DNA from: Rhodanobacter sp. DHB23
Lineage (GTDB): Bacteria; Pseudomonadota; Gammaproteobacteria; Xanthomonadales; Rhodanobacteraceae
Assembly (NCBI RefSeq): GCF_014842975.1
Contig: NZ_JACYXK010000025.1
Location: 124,001-188,000 of the forward strand
Reading direction: 5' to 3'
DNA length: 64,000 nt
Every line of letters starts with the position of its first letter. Position 1 is the stretch's first letter. A model generated the notes under the pieces. The model worked only from the letters and a program-made list of their open reading frames with translations. It was not told the origin of the DNA and ran no database searches. This document shows, piece by piece, positions 52,901-62,726 of this stretch. The translations under genes and the position numbers were made by a program.

Positions 52901-55032
52901 TGCTTCCACACCAGTACGCTTGCCGGGACCAGCGGCGTTTGCCCGTGCACGATGTTGGCCGAAGCCGGCAGCCGGACGTCGTAGGGCATGGGGTTGTAGT
53001 TCACCATGAAGTCGTAGCCGCCGCGCCACTCGTGGAACACGCCGGTGGGCAGGTCCTCGATGGCCACGCCCGCGCGCTGGTAGACGCTGCGCACGATCGC
53101 GCGCTCCAGCGCGCCGTCGTCGGTGGAGACGCCGATCATGGTGACCGTGCCCTTGCCCAGCTTGCGCGTGGTGGCGGCGGCCTTGCCGGCGTAATAGTTG
53201 TTGGCGTAGGTGGCGAGCACTTCGGTGCCGGGGCGCGGCACGAGGATGTCGGCCCAGCGGTGCCAGGCGTGCGTCTGGCCGTCGGCCTTCACTTCGCCGT
53301 CCGCCCCCTTGCCATCGGTATTGGGCGGCAGCATGTCGAAGCCGTCCACGTCGTCGCCGATCAGGTCGAGGATGGGTGCGTACCACGGCCCTTCGGGGAA
53401 ATGGCCCAGCTCGTTCTTCTGCCCGGTGCGGCTGGTCAGGATCAGGTGGCCGCCCTGTTCCACGTAGCGCTTCCACTTCGCCACCAGCGCGGGGCTGACC
53501 ATCTGGTAGGCCGGCGCGATGAGGAAGGGGTAGCGCTCGAAGTCGTCGCTTTCGCGGATGAAATCCATCGGCGCGCCGGTGGTCTTCACCGCCAGCGTGT
53601 AGCCGTTGCGGTAGGCCCAGCTGTGCCACAGCGTGGTCTGCGGCTGGATCTCCAGGTCCCAGAACACGTCCTGGCTCCACAGGTAGCCGGTGTAGCGCGC
53701 GGCGAGCCGTGCGGGCAGTTTGGCGTTCAGGTCGAGTTTCGCTTCCAGCGCCTTGATGTCGCGGATGGTGGCTACGTATTCGCGGCCGGTGCGCGAGGGC
53801 GTCACGCCGTCGGTGCCCACGATGCCCTCGTGGTACATCTCGCTGCCGCTCAGCGGGTGGCGGTAGCGGTAGGTGGCGACCAGCGAGGCGCCGGAGGCGA
53901 ACGCGTGCCACAGCCACATGCCCACCGTGCCGGGCATGGGCTGCGGATTGATCCCGGCCCAGTTCACCTGGCCGGGCTGCAGCTCCATCACGCCGAAGGT
54001 GCCGTTGATGGTGCGGAAATACGCCGCGGCTTCCATCAGGTTCGCCGGCTTGCCGATGGCGTAGCTGTCGCCGCCCAGCACGTTGGTGCCGGCCACCGGG
54101 TAGAGCGTGAAGGTGGGGAAGTCGAGGTCGCGGGTGCGGCGCGGGTCGGTGTCGGTGCTGACGTTGGTGTAGTCGGTGGTCACCCACTGCCGGTTGCCGG
54201 CGTACCGGTGGATGATGTCGGCCTGGTCGTCGAGGAATTGTGCCTGCGTGTCGGCGCGGAAGCGCGCGAGGTCGAGCACGGCGTGCGGGCTCAGCTTGTC
54301 CTCGGCGGCCAGCGTGGTGTTGGGCAGCAGCACTTCGTCGAAGCTGCCGTAGCGCGTGCTCCAGAACGAGCCGCCCCAGGCCGCGTTCATCGCGTCGATG
54401 CTGCCGTATTTCCTGCGCAGCCAGGCCTGGAACGCTTTGCGCGCGCTGTCGCTGAAATCGGGGAAGGTGCTGGGCTCGTTGTCGATCTGCCAGCCCCACA
54501 CGCGCGGGTCGTGGCCGTAGCGCTCGGCCATCGCGGTGACGATCTTCGCCACGAAGGCCTTGTAGGTGGGATCGGTCAGCGACACCTCCGCGCGGATGCC
54601 GTGCTCGTGGCGCTGGCCGTGCTCGTCCACGCGGTAGACCTGCGGGTAGCGCTGGCCCATCCAGCTCGGCACCGCCGCCGAGGGCGTGCCGAGGATCACG
54701 CGCAGGCCGGCCGCGTGGGCCAGTTCGATGGCGTGGTCCAGCCAGCGGAAGTCGTACTGGCCTTCCTTCGGCTCCAGGTAGGTCCAGCTGAATTCGGCCA
54801 TGTGGGTGAACTTGAAGCCGAGCTTGGCCATGCCGTCGAAGTCGCGCTGCCACTGCGCCTGCGGCCACTGCTCCGGGTAGTAGTACACGCCGAAGCTGGT
54901 CGGTTCCGGCTGGTGCAGCAGCGCCGCGCCCTGCAGCTGCGAGGGCTGCCAGTGGCCGGTATCGGCGGGAGCGGCAGCGGCGGCGGTCGTCGCGAAGGCA
55001 GCGAGCAGGGCCGTCAGCAGGGACTTGCGCAT
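52894..55032 (-). CDS. Periplasmic GH42 beta-galactosidase
   Basis: The protein has 712 residues. A signal peptide (MRKSLLTALLAAFATTAAAAA) is followed by a GH42 TIM barrel: SFGVYYYPEQWPQAQWQRDF, EFSWTYLEPKEGQYDFRWLDHAI and WGWQIDNEPS with the acid/base Glu (near residue 205). FGVMELQPGQVNW carries the nucleophile Glu (near 370). An A4 trimerisation-like domain (about 450-640) and a C-terminal beta domain follow. Export is unusual for GH42, which is often cytoplasmic, so it acts on galactosides after outer-membrane import. The stop TAG lies in a REP-like element. It is divergent from the kinase/lyase genes with a shared promoter region. Confidence 0.9.
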   Translation of the reverse strand: MRKSLLTALLAAFATTAAAAAPADTGHWQPSQLQGAALLHQPEPTSFGVYYYPEQWPQAQWQRDFDGMAKLGFKFTHMAEFSWTYLEPKEGQYDFRWLDHAIELAHAAGLRVILGTPSAAVPSWMGQRYPQVYRVDEHGQRHEHGIRAEVSLTDPTYKAFVAKIVTAMAERYGHDPRVWGWQIDNEPSTFPDFSDSARKAFQAWLRRKYGSIDAMNAAWGGSFWSTRYGSFDEVLLPNTTLAAEDKLSPHAVLDLARFRADTQAQFLDDQADIIHRYAGNRQWVTTDYTNVSTDTDPRRTRDLDFPTFTLYPVAGTNVLGGDSYAIGKPANLMEAAAYFRTINGTFGVMELQPGQVNWAGINPQPMPGTVGMWLWHAFASGASLVATYRYRHPLSGSEMYHEGIVGTDGVTPSRTGREYVATIRDIKALEAKLDLNAKLPARLAARYTGYLWSQDVFWDLEIQPQTTLWHSWAYRNGYTLAVKTTGAPMDFIRESDDFERYPFLIAPAYQMVSPALVAKWKRYVEQGGHLILTSRTGQKNELGHFPEGPWYAPILDLIGDDVDGFDMLPPNTDGKGADGEVKADGQTHAWHRWADILVPRPGTEVLATYANNYYAGKAAATTRKLGKGTVTMIGVSTDDGALERAIVRSVYQRAGVAIEDLPTGVFHEWRGGYDFMVNYNPMPYDVRLPASANIVHGQTPLVPASVLVWKQP

Positions 55033-55063
55033 GGTGGTTCGCCTTGAACTGGATGGGTGTTTA

Positions 55064-55078
55064 TTTGTAATACTATAT
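55064..55078. promoter_or_regulatory. TTGTAATAC operator in the GH42/kinase divergent promoter
   Basis: TTGTAATACTAT (55065-55076) lies between the two divergent starts. The same motif, TTGTARTAY, occurs twice before the TonB receptor at 57796. It is near-palindromic around TTGTA-N-TACAA, the pattern bound by FadR-type GntR regulators. Confidence 0.5.
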
Positions 55079-55105
55079 GCCTTCCCGCCATCAGGGTGTG
55101 CACCC

Positions 55106-56128
55106 TTGCCTGCATTGACTCCCGAAGCCGCACTGGCGCTGGCCGACCGGCATTGGCGCATCCGGGGCGTGGTGCGCGCGCTACCCTCGTATGCCGACCA
55201 GAACTTCCGCATCAGCGGCGAGCAGGGCGACTACGTGCTCAAGGTGGCACATCCCGCGTGGGCCGGCGCCGACCTGGACCTGGAAAACCAGGCCATGCTG
55301 ACGCTGGCCGCACGCGAACCCGCGCTGCAATGGCCGCGCGTGATGCCCAGCGTGGGGGGCGAACACCTGCTGGCGCTGCCCATGGAAGGCGGCGTGCGCC
55401 ACGTGCGTCTGCTGAGTTTCGTTCCTGGCATGACCTATGCCGTGGCCATCGACGCGGTGTCGCGCCAGCATCGCCCGGCATTGCATGAAAGCCTGGGCCG
55501 CGCCGTGGGCCTGCTGATCCGCGGCCTTGCAGGTTTCCGGCATCCGGCTGCCGCTCGCGCGCAGGACTGGAACCTGATGAGCCTGCCCGACGTGCGAGAC
55601 GAGACCGACCACATCGAGGACGCCGCGCTGCGCGCCATCGTGGCGGCGCAGGTGGAATCGTTCTGCGCGCAGCTGCCTGCGTGGCGCACGCAGTTGCCGA
55701 TCACCGTGCTGCACAACGATGCCAACGACCTCAACGTGATCGTGGCGCTGGACGGCGAGGGTGGTGGCGGGGTCAGCGCGGTCATCGACTTCGGCGACAT
55801 GTGCACCAGCTTCCGCCTTTGCGAACTCGCCATCGCCTGCACCTACGCGATGCAGCACGAGGCCGATCCGGTGGCCTGCGCGCAGGCCATCGTGTGCGGC
55901 TGCCTGGAACTGTGCCCGCTGCAACGGGTGGAGCTGGAACAACTGCACGCCTTCATCCTCGCGCGCCTCTGCCACAGCGTGCTGATGGCCACGCGCGCGC
56001 ACCGCGAGCAGCCGGACAACCCCTTCGTGCTGGTCTCGCAGCAGGGCGTGCGCGCCTTGCTGCGCACGCTGGCCGGCACCGATCCCCACGCCATCGTCGC
56101 CCCTTTCCTGGAAGCCTGCCATGAGTGA
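55106..56128 (+). CDS. Hydroxylysine-kinase-like phosphotransferase (APH fold)
   Basis: The protein has 340 residues with an aminoglycoside-phosphotransferase/choline-kinase fold. [24 protein letters not shown] carries the nucleotide Lys, [12 protein letters not shown] the HxDxxxxN catalytic loop and [11 protein letters not shown] the DFG metal site. The order and wording closely follow human hydroxylysine kinase HYKK/AGPHD1 (recalled: LPSYDDQNF, ILDFGDM, SRFCQSLVMA; here [10 protein letters not shown]). That enzyme phosphorylates 5-hydroxy-lysine with GTP. Start: no ATG is in a suitable place; TTG 55106 has AGGG nine bases upstream and fits the family N-terminus, TTG 55115 is an alternative. 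It overlaps the phospho-lyase gene by eight bases. Confidence 0.8.
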   Translation: MPALTPEAALALADRHWRIRGVVRALPSYADQNFRISGEQGDYVLKVAHPAWAGADLDLENQAMLTLAAREPALQWPRVMPSVGGEHLLALPMEGGVRHVRLLSFVPGMTYAVAIDAVSRQHRPALHESLGRAVGLLIRGLAGFRHPAAARAQDWNLMSLPDVRDETDHIEDAALRAIVAAQVESFCAQLPAWRTQLPITVLHNDANDLNVIVALDGEGGGGVSAVIDFGDMCTSFRLCELAIACTYAMQHEADPVACAQAIVCGCLELCPLQRVELEQLHAFILARLCHSVLMATRAHREQPDNPFVLVSQQGVRALLRTLAGTDPHAIVAPFLEACHE

Positions 56129-57455
56129 TCGCACCGTCGCCGAAACCGTCCTTGCCGGCGTGCCCGAGCGCGGCAATGCCGAGCTGCTGGACCTGCGCAA
56201 GCGTCATCTCAATCCCACGCTCAGCGTGTCCTACCGCGAGCCGCTGAAGATCGTGCGCGGCGAAGGCGTGTGGCTGTACGACCAGCACGGCGAGGGCTAC
56301 CTCGACATGGTCAACAACGTCTGCCACGTCGGGCATTGCCATCCACGCGTGGTGGCGGCCGGGCAGGCGCAGATGGCGCTGCTCAACACCAACACGCGCT
56401 ACCTGCACGACAACATCGTCGAGTACGCGATGCGGCTCGTGGCGACGTTGCCGTCGCCGCTGTCGGTGGTATTCCTGACCAACTCGGGCACCGAGGCGAA
56501 CGACCTTGCGCTGCGTTTGGCGCGCGCCCATACCAAGCGGCGTGGCGTGCTGGTGCTCGACCACGCCTACCACGGCCATTCGCCGTCCATGGTCGAGTTG
56601 AGTCCGTACAAGTTCAACGGCAAGGGCGGCGAAGGGCAGGTGCCGCATGTCGGCGTGGTCGGCATGCCGGACGTCTACCAAGGTGAATTCAGCGATGCGG
56701 CCACGGCGGGCAGGCAATACGCCGACCAGTTGCCGGCGGAGATCGCGGGGCTGCGCAAGCGTGGCTTCGATCCGGCGGTGTTCTACTGCGAATCGCTGCT
56801 CGGCTGCGGCGGCCAGATCGTGCTGCCGGACGGTTACCTGCGCGCAGCCTATGCGACCGTGCGCGCCGCCGGCGGCGTCTGCCTCGCGGACGAGGTGCAG
56901 GTGGGCTTCGGCCGCGCGGGCGAGCATTTCTGGGCGTTCGAGCAGCAGGGCGTGGTGCCGGACATCCTCACCATCGGCAAGCCGATCGGCAACGGCCACC
57001 CCATCGGCGCCGTAGTCACCACGCCGGAGATCGCCGCCAGTTTCGTCACCGGCATGGAGTACTTCAACACCTTCGGCGGCAACCCGGTGTCCAGCGCGAT
57101 CGCGCTGGCCGTGCTTGACGTGATCCACGAGGAAGGGCTGCAGGAGAATGCGCGCGTGGTCGGCAACCTGCTGATGGACGGCCTGCGCGAGCTGCAGCAG
57201 CGCCATGCCTGCATCGGCGACGTGCGCGGCTGCGGCCTGTTCATCGGCGCCGAACTGGTCAGCGATGCCGCGGCGCGCACGCCCGACCGCGCCAGGGCGA
57301 AGCAGGTGGTCGAGGCGATGAAGGCCCGCCACATCCTGCTTTCCACCGAAGGCCCTGCCGACAACGTGCTGAAGATCAAGCCGCCGGTGGTATTCAGCGG
57401 ACGCGACGCCGCGGAGTTCCTGGAAAAGCTCGACGCGGTGCTGCGCGAAGGCTGA
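56121..57455 (+). CDS. PLP-dependent phospho-lyase (PHYKPL/ETNPPL type, class III aminotransferase fold)
   Basis: The protein has 444 residues. It closely resembles the human AGXT2L1/AGXT2L2 pair, which remove phosphate and ammonia from phosphoethanolamine and 5-phosphohydroxylysine: [65 protein letters not shown]. The PLP Lys is in [11 protein letters not shown] (near residue 290) and the PLP Asp in [11 protein letters not shown]. The overlap with the kinase gene suggests that the two make and break the same phosphate ester. Whether the substrate is phosphohydroxylysine or phosphoethanolamine cannot be told by eye. A terminator follows. Confidence 0.85.
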   Translation: MSDRTVAETVLAGVPERGNAELLDLRKRHLNPTLSVSYREPLKIVRGEGVWLYDQHGEGYLDMVNNVCHVGHCHPRVVAAGQAQMALLNTNTRYLHDNIVEYAMRLVATLPSPLSVVFLTNSGTEANDLALRLARAHTKRRGVLVLDHAYHGHSPSMVELSPYKFNGKGGEGQVPHVGVVGMPDVYQGEFSDAATAGRQYADQLPAEIAGLRKRGFDPAVFYCESLLGCGGQIVLPDGYLRAAYATVRAAGGVCLADEVQVGFGRAGEHFWAFEQQGVVPDILTIGKPIGNGHPIGAVVTTPEIAASFVTGMEYFNTFGGNPVSSAIALAVLDVIHEEGLQENARVVGNLLMDGLRELQQRHACIGDVRGCGLFIGAELVSDAAARTPDRARAKQVVEAMKARHILLSTEGPADNVLKIKPPVVFSGRDAAEFLEKLDAVLREG

Positions 57456-57482
57456 GCGGGCGGCTGCCGGGCGAAAGAAAGC

Positions 57483-57506
57483 ACGGGGCCGCAAGGCCCC
57501 GTTTTC
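57483..57506 (+). terminator. Rho-independent terminator after the phospho-lyase gene
   Basis: ACGGGGCC (57483-57490), loop GCAA, GGCCCCGT (57495-57502) and TTTC. It begins 28 bases after the stop codon. Confidence 0.88.
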
Positions 57507-57795
57507 GTCGGAGGCGCTTGGCCCCTGGCCGCCCCGCTTGATTCCGGCAATCGCGAAATGGCTGTCCGGTTCCGGCTTTCCATTCGTCTCCGAATGGAGG
57601 TTTCCGCACGTGGCGCTTGACTATTTTCATATTGTAGTATGAATAAACATTTTGTAATACGATGGGTCCACAGGCGTGGACTTCGCGTTCGAGCCGACCG
57701 CTCAAAAGAGGCAACGAGCCCGGTGAGCAGGTCCGCATGGGAAGGCGCCTGAGCAGCAACCAAGGCCAACATTCACTCCGGTAGGGGAGATCGAC
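57507..57795 (+). promoter_or_regulatory. TonB receptor promoter region with two TTGTARTAY operators
   Basis: TTGACT (57617-57622) is a candidate -35 box. TTGTAGTAT (57632-57640) and TTGTAATAC (57652-57660) are two copies of the operator-like motif exactly 20 bases apart, in a locally AT-rich stretch. The remaining 130 bases up to the start codon are a leader with GTAGGGGAGA as the ribosome-binding region. No gene is seen in this stretch. Confidence 0.55.
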
Positions 57796-60348
57796 ATGAA
57801 GCACCACCCGCAAATCAATCGACGCGCCTTGGCGGCCGCCATCAGCTTCATGCTGCTGTCGGGCGCTGCGGTCGCGCAGGACGCCACCACGCAGCCCGCG
57901 ACGCAGCAGGCCGCGCCGGCGAAGACCAGCAAGGCCAAGCCGCAGCCGTCGGACACGAAGTCCGCGCAGACGCTGGACCAGGTCGTGGTCACCGGCACTC
58001 CCTCGGTCGGCGGCATCCGCAAGATCGACGCCAGCTACTCGATCACCACGGCGAGCAGCGAACAGATCCGCGAACTCAATCCGGTCAGCACGGCCGACCT
58101 GCTGAAGCTCTCGCCCGGCGTGTACCCGGAATCCTCCGGCGGCGAGACCGGCGCGAACATCGAGGTGGCCGGCTTCCCGTCGGACAGCGGCGCGCCCTTC
58201 GTGACGCTGCAGATGAACGGCTCGCCGCTGTTCCCGAAGTGGGATTACTTCACCGACGCGATGTTCCGCATCGACGACACCATCGACCGCGTCGAAGCGG
58301 TGCAGGGCGGCACCTCGGTGCTGTACGGCAACGGCCAGCCCGGCCTGATCGCGAACTTCATCCTGAAGGAAGGCTCCTCCAAGCCCGGCGGCGACATCGG
58401 CATCACCTACGGCTCGGAAGGCATGGAGCGGCTGGACGGCTTCTACGGCTTCCCGCTGGGCGCGAACAGCGGCTGGTACGCCAGCGTGGGCGGCTTCTGG
58501 CGCAAGTCCGACGGCGTGCGCGATCCGCAGTTCGCCTCGGACAAGGGCGGCCAGCTCAGCGCCACGCTCAGCCACGACCTGGAGCATGGCTCGCTGATGT
58601 TCTACGCGCGCGACCTCAAGGACAAGAACCAGTGGGTCACCGACACGCCGATCTACAACCCGTCCGCGGGCAAGTTCACGCCCTATCCGGGGTTCAACCC
58701 GCTCACCGGCACCTTCGGCAGCAATGCTGACCGCTACCAGTTCCTGCAGACCACGCCCTGCTTCACCAGCGGCTGCACGCCCGGCGGCGTGAACATCGAC
58801 ATGGCCAACGGCCAGGGCGGCGACATGCACGTGGTCGGCGCCAACCTCGACCTGGACTTCGACAACGGCTGGTCGCTCTCCGACAAGGCGCTGCTGGTCG
58901 GCGGCGACATGGACACCACGGCGTTCTTCAGCACCGGCGCCAACCCGAGCTCGCTGGGCGACTTCATCACCAGTTCCGCCGAAGGCTTCGGCCTGCCCGC
59001 CGGCGGCACCGCCACCGCGGTCTACACCAACAACGGCCAGGCGGCGGACCTGAACCAGAACGTCACGGTGCAGAACCCGGAGTACATCCACAAGCGCATC
59101 CACTCGATCAGCAACGAGTTCCAGCTGAGCAAGGAGATCTTCGAGGGCAACACGCTGACCTTCGGCAACTACACCGCGGTGTACGGCATGGACCACTCGG
59201 AGGACGACGGCCTCAACATGCTGTTGCAGGCGAAGAGCAACCCGACCCCGATCGCGGTGAACTACAACGTCGGCGGCACCGTCTACCAGCTCACCGACAG
59301 CCAGGGCCTGTTCTGGGCGCCGGGCCCGGCCTCGTGGATGGCGTTCAACGAGCACTGGCATGCCACCACGACGGCGTTCTACCTCGCCGACAACTGGACC
59401 GTGGGCCAGTGGCGCTTCGACGGCGGCGTGCGCTGGCAGCACGACAACATCGGCGGCAACTTCCAGAACACCACGTCGGGCGACCTCGACGACAACCCCC
59501 TCACCGTCTACAACAACCAGGCCGAATACCTGGTCGACAGCTGGACCCACTACGGCCAGAACCGCGGCGCGGCTTCCTGGACGCTGGGTGCCAACTACGA
59601 GCTGGCCAGCAACATGAGCGTGTACGGCCGCGTCAACAACGGCGCGTTCCTGCCCAGCTTCGACGACATCGTGAACCTCGGCAATCCGCCGACCGAGCAC
59701 ATCCACAACTATGAGATGGGCTTCAAGTACCAGGCGCCGTGGATCTACGCGGACATCGGCGTGTACCACCGCCAGTTCATCGGCGTGCCGTACTCGATCC
59801 AGTTGAGCACGGGCCTGGTCAGCCTGGTCTACGGCTCGATGACCAACGGCGTCAACGCGCAGGTGATGCTCAAGCCGTTCGAGAACTTCACGCTCGCGCT
59901 CAGCGGCAACTACATGCACGGCCACTACAACCGCTACTCGGGCTGCGTGACGTACCAGGCGCAGGACGGCAGCTACCTGTGCAGCAGCATCAACGGCATG
60001 CAGGTGGACCGCCAGCCGGAAATCCAGTACCGCGTGACGCCGGCCTACGAAGTGCCGACCCGCTGGGGCAGCCTGAAGTTCTGGGCCACCTACGAACACA
60101 TCGGCGACCGTTACAGCGACCAGTTGCAGCAGCAGCCGATGGGCAGCTACTACGACCTGAGCTTCGGCGCCAACGCCAACATCGGCGAAAAGTGGGTGCT
60201 GAGCCTGCGCGGCACCAACATGACCAACCAGATCGGCATCACCGAAGGCAATGCGCGCCTGTTCGGCTTCGCCAGCGAAGGCGGCGTGATCCTGGCCCGC
60301 TCGATCGAGGGCCGCGAGGTGAACTTCCAGGTCAAGTACAAGTTCTGA
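57796..60348 (+). CDS. TonB-dependent receptor of the GH42/GH63 cluster
   Basis: The protein has 850 residues. A signal peptide (about 1-27, ending SGAAVAQ) is followed by a TonB box-like LDQVVVTGT, a plug (LLKLSPGVYPESSGGETGANIEVAGFPSDSGAPFVTLQMNGSPLF; RVEAVQGGTSVLYGNGQPGLIANFILKEG) and a barrel ending in Phe (VNFQVKYKF). The plug is of the kind seen with carbohydrate-type receptors of Xanthomonadales and Caulobacterales. Two Cys pairs in extracellular-type loops (CFTSGC; CVTYQ...YLC) are noticeable. Gene context suggests import of a small glycoside, perhaps a glycosylated amino acid. Confidence 0.9.
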   Translation: MKHHPQINRRALAAAISFMLLSGAAVAQDATTQPATQQAAPAKTSKAKPQPSDTKSAQTLDQVVVTGTPSVGGIRKIDASYSITTASSEQIRELNPVSTADLLKLSPGVYPESSGGETGANIEVAGFPSDSGAPFVTLQMNGSPLFPKWDYFTDAMFRIDDTIDRVEAVQGGTSVLYGNGQPGLIANFILKEGSSKPGGDIGITYGSEGMERLDGFYGFPLGANSGWYASVGGFWRKSDGVRDPQFASDKGGQLSATLSHDLEHGSLMFYARDLKDKNQWVTDTPIYNPSAGKFTPYPGFNPLTGTFGSNADRYQFLQTTPCFTSGCTPGGVNIDMANGQGGDMHVVGANLDLDFDNGWSLSDKALLVGGDMDTTAFFSTGANPSSLGDFITSSAEGFGLPAGGTATAVYTNNGQAADLNQNVTVQNPEYIHKRIHSISNEFQLSKEIFEGNTLTFGNYTAVYGMDHSEDDGLNMLLQAKSNPTPIAVNYNVGGTVYQLTDSQGLFWAPGPASWMAFNEHWHATTTAFYLADNWTVGQWRFDGGVRWQHDNIGGNFQNTTSGDLDDNPLTVYNNQAEYLVDSWTHYGQNRGAASWTLGANYELASNMSVYGRVNNGAFLPSFDDIVNLGNPPTEHIHNYEMGFKYQAPWIYADIGVYHRQFIGVPYSIQLSTGLVSLVYGSMTNGVNAQVMLKPFENFTLALSGNYMHGHYNRYSGCVTYQAQDGSYLCSSINGMQVDRQPEIQYRVTPAYEVPTRWGSLKFWATYEHIGDRYSDQLQQQPMGSYYDLSFGANANIGEKWVLSLRGTNMTNQIGITEGNARLFGFASEGGVILARSIEGREVNFQVKYKF

Positions 60349-60369
60349 CGCCAGTCGTCGCGTGGAATG

Positions 60370-60476
60370 CCTGAGCCCCTCTCCCGCATGCGGGAGAGGG
60401 GTTGGGGAGAGGGGCTCTTCGCGGCAAGTCGTACCCTCTCCCCCAACCCCTCTCCCACAAGTGGGAGCGGGGAGTC
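60370..60476. repeat. CCCTCTCCC palindromic repeat between receptor and GH63
   Basis: CCCCTCTCCCGCATGCGGGA, GAGGGGTTGGGGAGAGGGGC, then the complementary CCCTCTCCCCCAACCCCTCT and CCCACAAGTGGGAGCGGGG. It is a pair of head-to-head units of the family also found inside hrpB (15474) and at 25789. Confidence 0.9.
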
Positions 60477-60506
60477 ATTGCTTGCCTCAAGCGGAGACAC
60501 GGCTCC

Positions 60507-62501
60507 ATGCGTCCATTCATCAAGCCTCTGCTGCTTGCCGCGGCCATGGCCGCGGCATTCGCCGTGCAGGCAGGCCAGCCTGCCGCGCCATACCAGGACC
60601 TGCTCGATTTCCACGGCTCGCCGCGCACGGCGGCGGACCGCAGCTTCAACATCTTCTTCGACATGGGCGCGTGGCAGGGCTACAGCCTGCCGCGCGCCGG
60701 CGATGCGGGCACGGGTTTCTCCGGCCCCTTCGTGCACAGCCTCGGCGCCGGCCAGTGGGCGGGCGTGCGCCTTGCCGCGCTGTCCTTGCGTGATGCCAGC
60801 GGCGACATCGCGCTCAAGGACGTGGCCAGCCATGCCATGCCGGGTGCGCTGGAGCGCGAGTTCTCGGCGCAGGGCCTGGACGTGCGGCAGACGCTGTTCT
60901 TCGCGGACTCGTGGCACGCGCTGGTGCGCATAGAGCTGGAGGCGGGCAAGGCGCGCGACGTCGAGCTGGCGATCGGCGGCAACACGATGCCGCTGCCGGG
61001 CAGCCACCTTGCCAGCGATGGCGCCGCGGTGACGCAAGGCTTCGCCGGTTCGCCTTCCACGCTCACCACGCAGTTGCACGCGGATGGACTGGCGGCGGAC
61101 CACGCCAGCGTATCGGGCAACGACTATCGCATTGCGCTGGACCAGCCGCTGCATCTCGAAGCCGGCAAGCCCGTCACGCTCTACTTGGTGCAGACGCTGC
61201 GCTACGACACGCAGGCGCAGCCGCCCGCCATCGACTACGCCCACGCGTGGGACGCGAATCGCGCGCGCTGGGCGGCCTACCTGAAATCCGCGGACACCAG
61301 CCATCTCGCCGGCCTGCCCGACGACGTGGCGCGGCGCGTGGCCGCCAAGGCCGTGGTCACCCTGATCGGCAACTGGCGCGCAGCGCGCGGCGACCTGCAC
61401 CACGACGGTGTGATCCCCTCGTATTCCAATCCGGACTTCAACGGTTTCTGGGCCTGGGATTCGTGGAAGCACGCGGCGGCGCTGGCGTGGTTCGCGCCGG
61501 ATCTCGCGCGCGCGCAGATCCGCGCCATGTTCGATTACCAGGGCGCCGACGGCATGGTGCCCGACTGCATCTACCTCGACCACGCCGACGACAACTGGCG
61601 CGACAGCAAGCCGCCGCTGGCGACCTGGGCGGTGATGCAGGTGTATCGCGCCACCGGCGACCGCGCCTTCCTCGCGGAGATGTACGACAAGCTGGTGCGC
61701 TACCACCGCTGGTGGTTCGCCGACCGCGACCACGACCACAACGGCCTCGCCGAATTCGGTTCCACCGACGGCACGCGCATCGCCGCGGCATGGGAGAGCG
61801 GCATGGACAACGCCGTGCGTTTCGACGGCGCGAAAATGCTCAAGAACAGCGAACACGCGTGGTCGCTGGACCAGGAATCCGTCGATCTCAACGCGTACCT
61901 CCAGCGCGAGGCGGCGGAACTGGCGCAAATCGCCGGCGTGCTGGGCAAGCCGCAGGACCAGCGGCAGTGGCAGGCCCAGGCCGACGCGATGAAGGCCGCG
62001 ATCCAGTCGCGCATGTACGACGCCAAGCTGGGCTGGTTCTTCGATGCCAGGCTGGGCAAGCCGGACCTGGTGCGCGTGTACGGTTCGGAAGGCTGGGCAC
62101 CGCTGTGGGCCGGCGTGGCGACGCCCGCGCAGGCCGCGGCGGTCGAAAAGACCATGATGGATGCGCGCAAGTTCGCCACCACCATGCCGTTCCCCACGCT
62201 GGCCGCGGACGATCCGCACTTCTCGCCGATCAAGGGCTACTGGCGCGGGCCGGTGTGGATGGACCAGTCGCTGTTCGGCGTCGAGGCGCTGCAGCGTTAC
62301 GGTTACACCAGGGAAGCCGATGCGATGGCGCGCCGGTTGGTACTGAACGCGAAGGGGCTGGCGGCAGGGCAGGCGACGTTCCGCGAGAACTACGACCCGC
62401 TGACCGGCAACGGCTACCAGTCGCAGAACTTCAGCTGGTCGGCGGCGAGCTATCTGTTGTTGCTCGGAGACAAGGACGATACTGCGCCAAGGATTCAATG
62501 A
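60507..62501 (+). CDS. Periplasmic GH63 alpha-glucosidase (YgjK-like)
   Basis: The protein has 664 residues. A signal peptide (MRPFIKPLLLAAAMAAAFAVQA) is followed by a beta-sandwich N-terminal domain (about 25-270) and an (alpha/alpha)6 barrel. GH63 motifs: NPDFNGFWAWDSWKHAAALAWF, DGMVPDCIY, the catalytic acid Asp in AAWESGMDNAVRFDG (near residue 437) and the base region FRENYDPLTGNGY followed by NFSWSA near the end. Bacterial GH63 enzymes such as E. coli YgjK release glucose from alpha-glucosides; I recall work linking YgjK to the disaccharide Glc-alpha-1,2-Gal. It is downstream of the TonB receptor across a repeat. Confidence 0.88.
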   Translation: MRPFIKPLLLAAAMAAAFAVQAGQPAAPYQDLLDFHGSPRTAADRSFNIFFDMGAWQGYSLPRAGDAGTGFSGPFVHSLGAGQWAGVRLAALSLRDASGDIALKDVASHAMPGALEREFSAQGLDVRQTLFFADSWHALVRIELEAGKARDVELAIGGNTMPLPGSHLASDGAAVTQGFAGSPSTLTTQLHADGLAADHASVSGNDYRIALDQPLHLEAGKPVTLYLVQTLRYDTQAQPPAIDYAHAWDANRARWAAYLKSADTSHLAGLPDDVARRVAAKAVVTLIGNWRAARGDLHHDGVIPSYSNPDFNGFWAWDSWKHAAALAWFAPDLARAQIRAMFDYQGADGMVPDCIYLDHADDNWRDSKPPLATWAVMQVYRATGDRAFLAEMYDKLVRYHRWWFADRDHDHNGLAEFGSTDGTRIAAAWESGMDNAVRFDGAKMLKNSEHAWSLDQESVDLNAYLQREAAELAQIAGVLGKPQDQRQWQAQADAMKAAIQSRMYDAKLGWFFDARLGKPDLVRVYGSEGWAPLWAGVATPAQAAAVEKTMMDARKFATTMPFPTLAADDPHFSPIKGYWRGPVWMDQSLFGVEALQRYGYTREADAMARRLVLNAKGLAAGQATFRENYDPLTGNGYQSQNFSWSAASYLLLLGDKDDTAPRIQ

Positions 62502-62522
62502 TCAGGGGAGTTTGGACGCTGG

Positions 62523-62692
62523 TCATTCCGGTGCAGGCCGGACAAGCGCGAAGTGCACAGAACACCCATAGGGCGGCCCCGCAGGGGCGGGCGCAGCGAG
62601 TCATCCAGTAACGACGACGCCTGCTCGAGCTGTACGGCCACCGGACGACCAGCTTCGCTGTTGTGACGCGTCTCCGGCCTGTGCCGGAATGA
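62523..62692. repeat. MITE-like inverted repeat (TCATTCCGG ends)
   Basis: TCATTCCGGTGCAGGCCGGA (62523-62542) and TCCGGCCTGTGCCGGAATGA (62673-62692) are 20-bp inverted ends with two mismatches, enclosing about 130 bases. The inside includes GAGTCATCCAGTAACGACG and codes for nothing visible. The size and ends resemble a small non-autonomous mobile or repeat element. Confidence 0.7.
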
Positions 62693-62726
62693 TGGGCAGT
62701 CGGGTTTTCCCCAGGGGGCATCGCGC

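Noticed and set aside
55031-55105. ATG 55031 as start of the hydroxylysine-kinase-like gene.
   Set aside because: It overlaps the start codon of the divergent GH42 gene and the operator, and adds a stretch unlike the family. TTG 55106 fits better.
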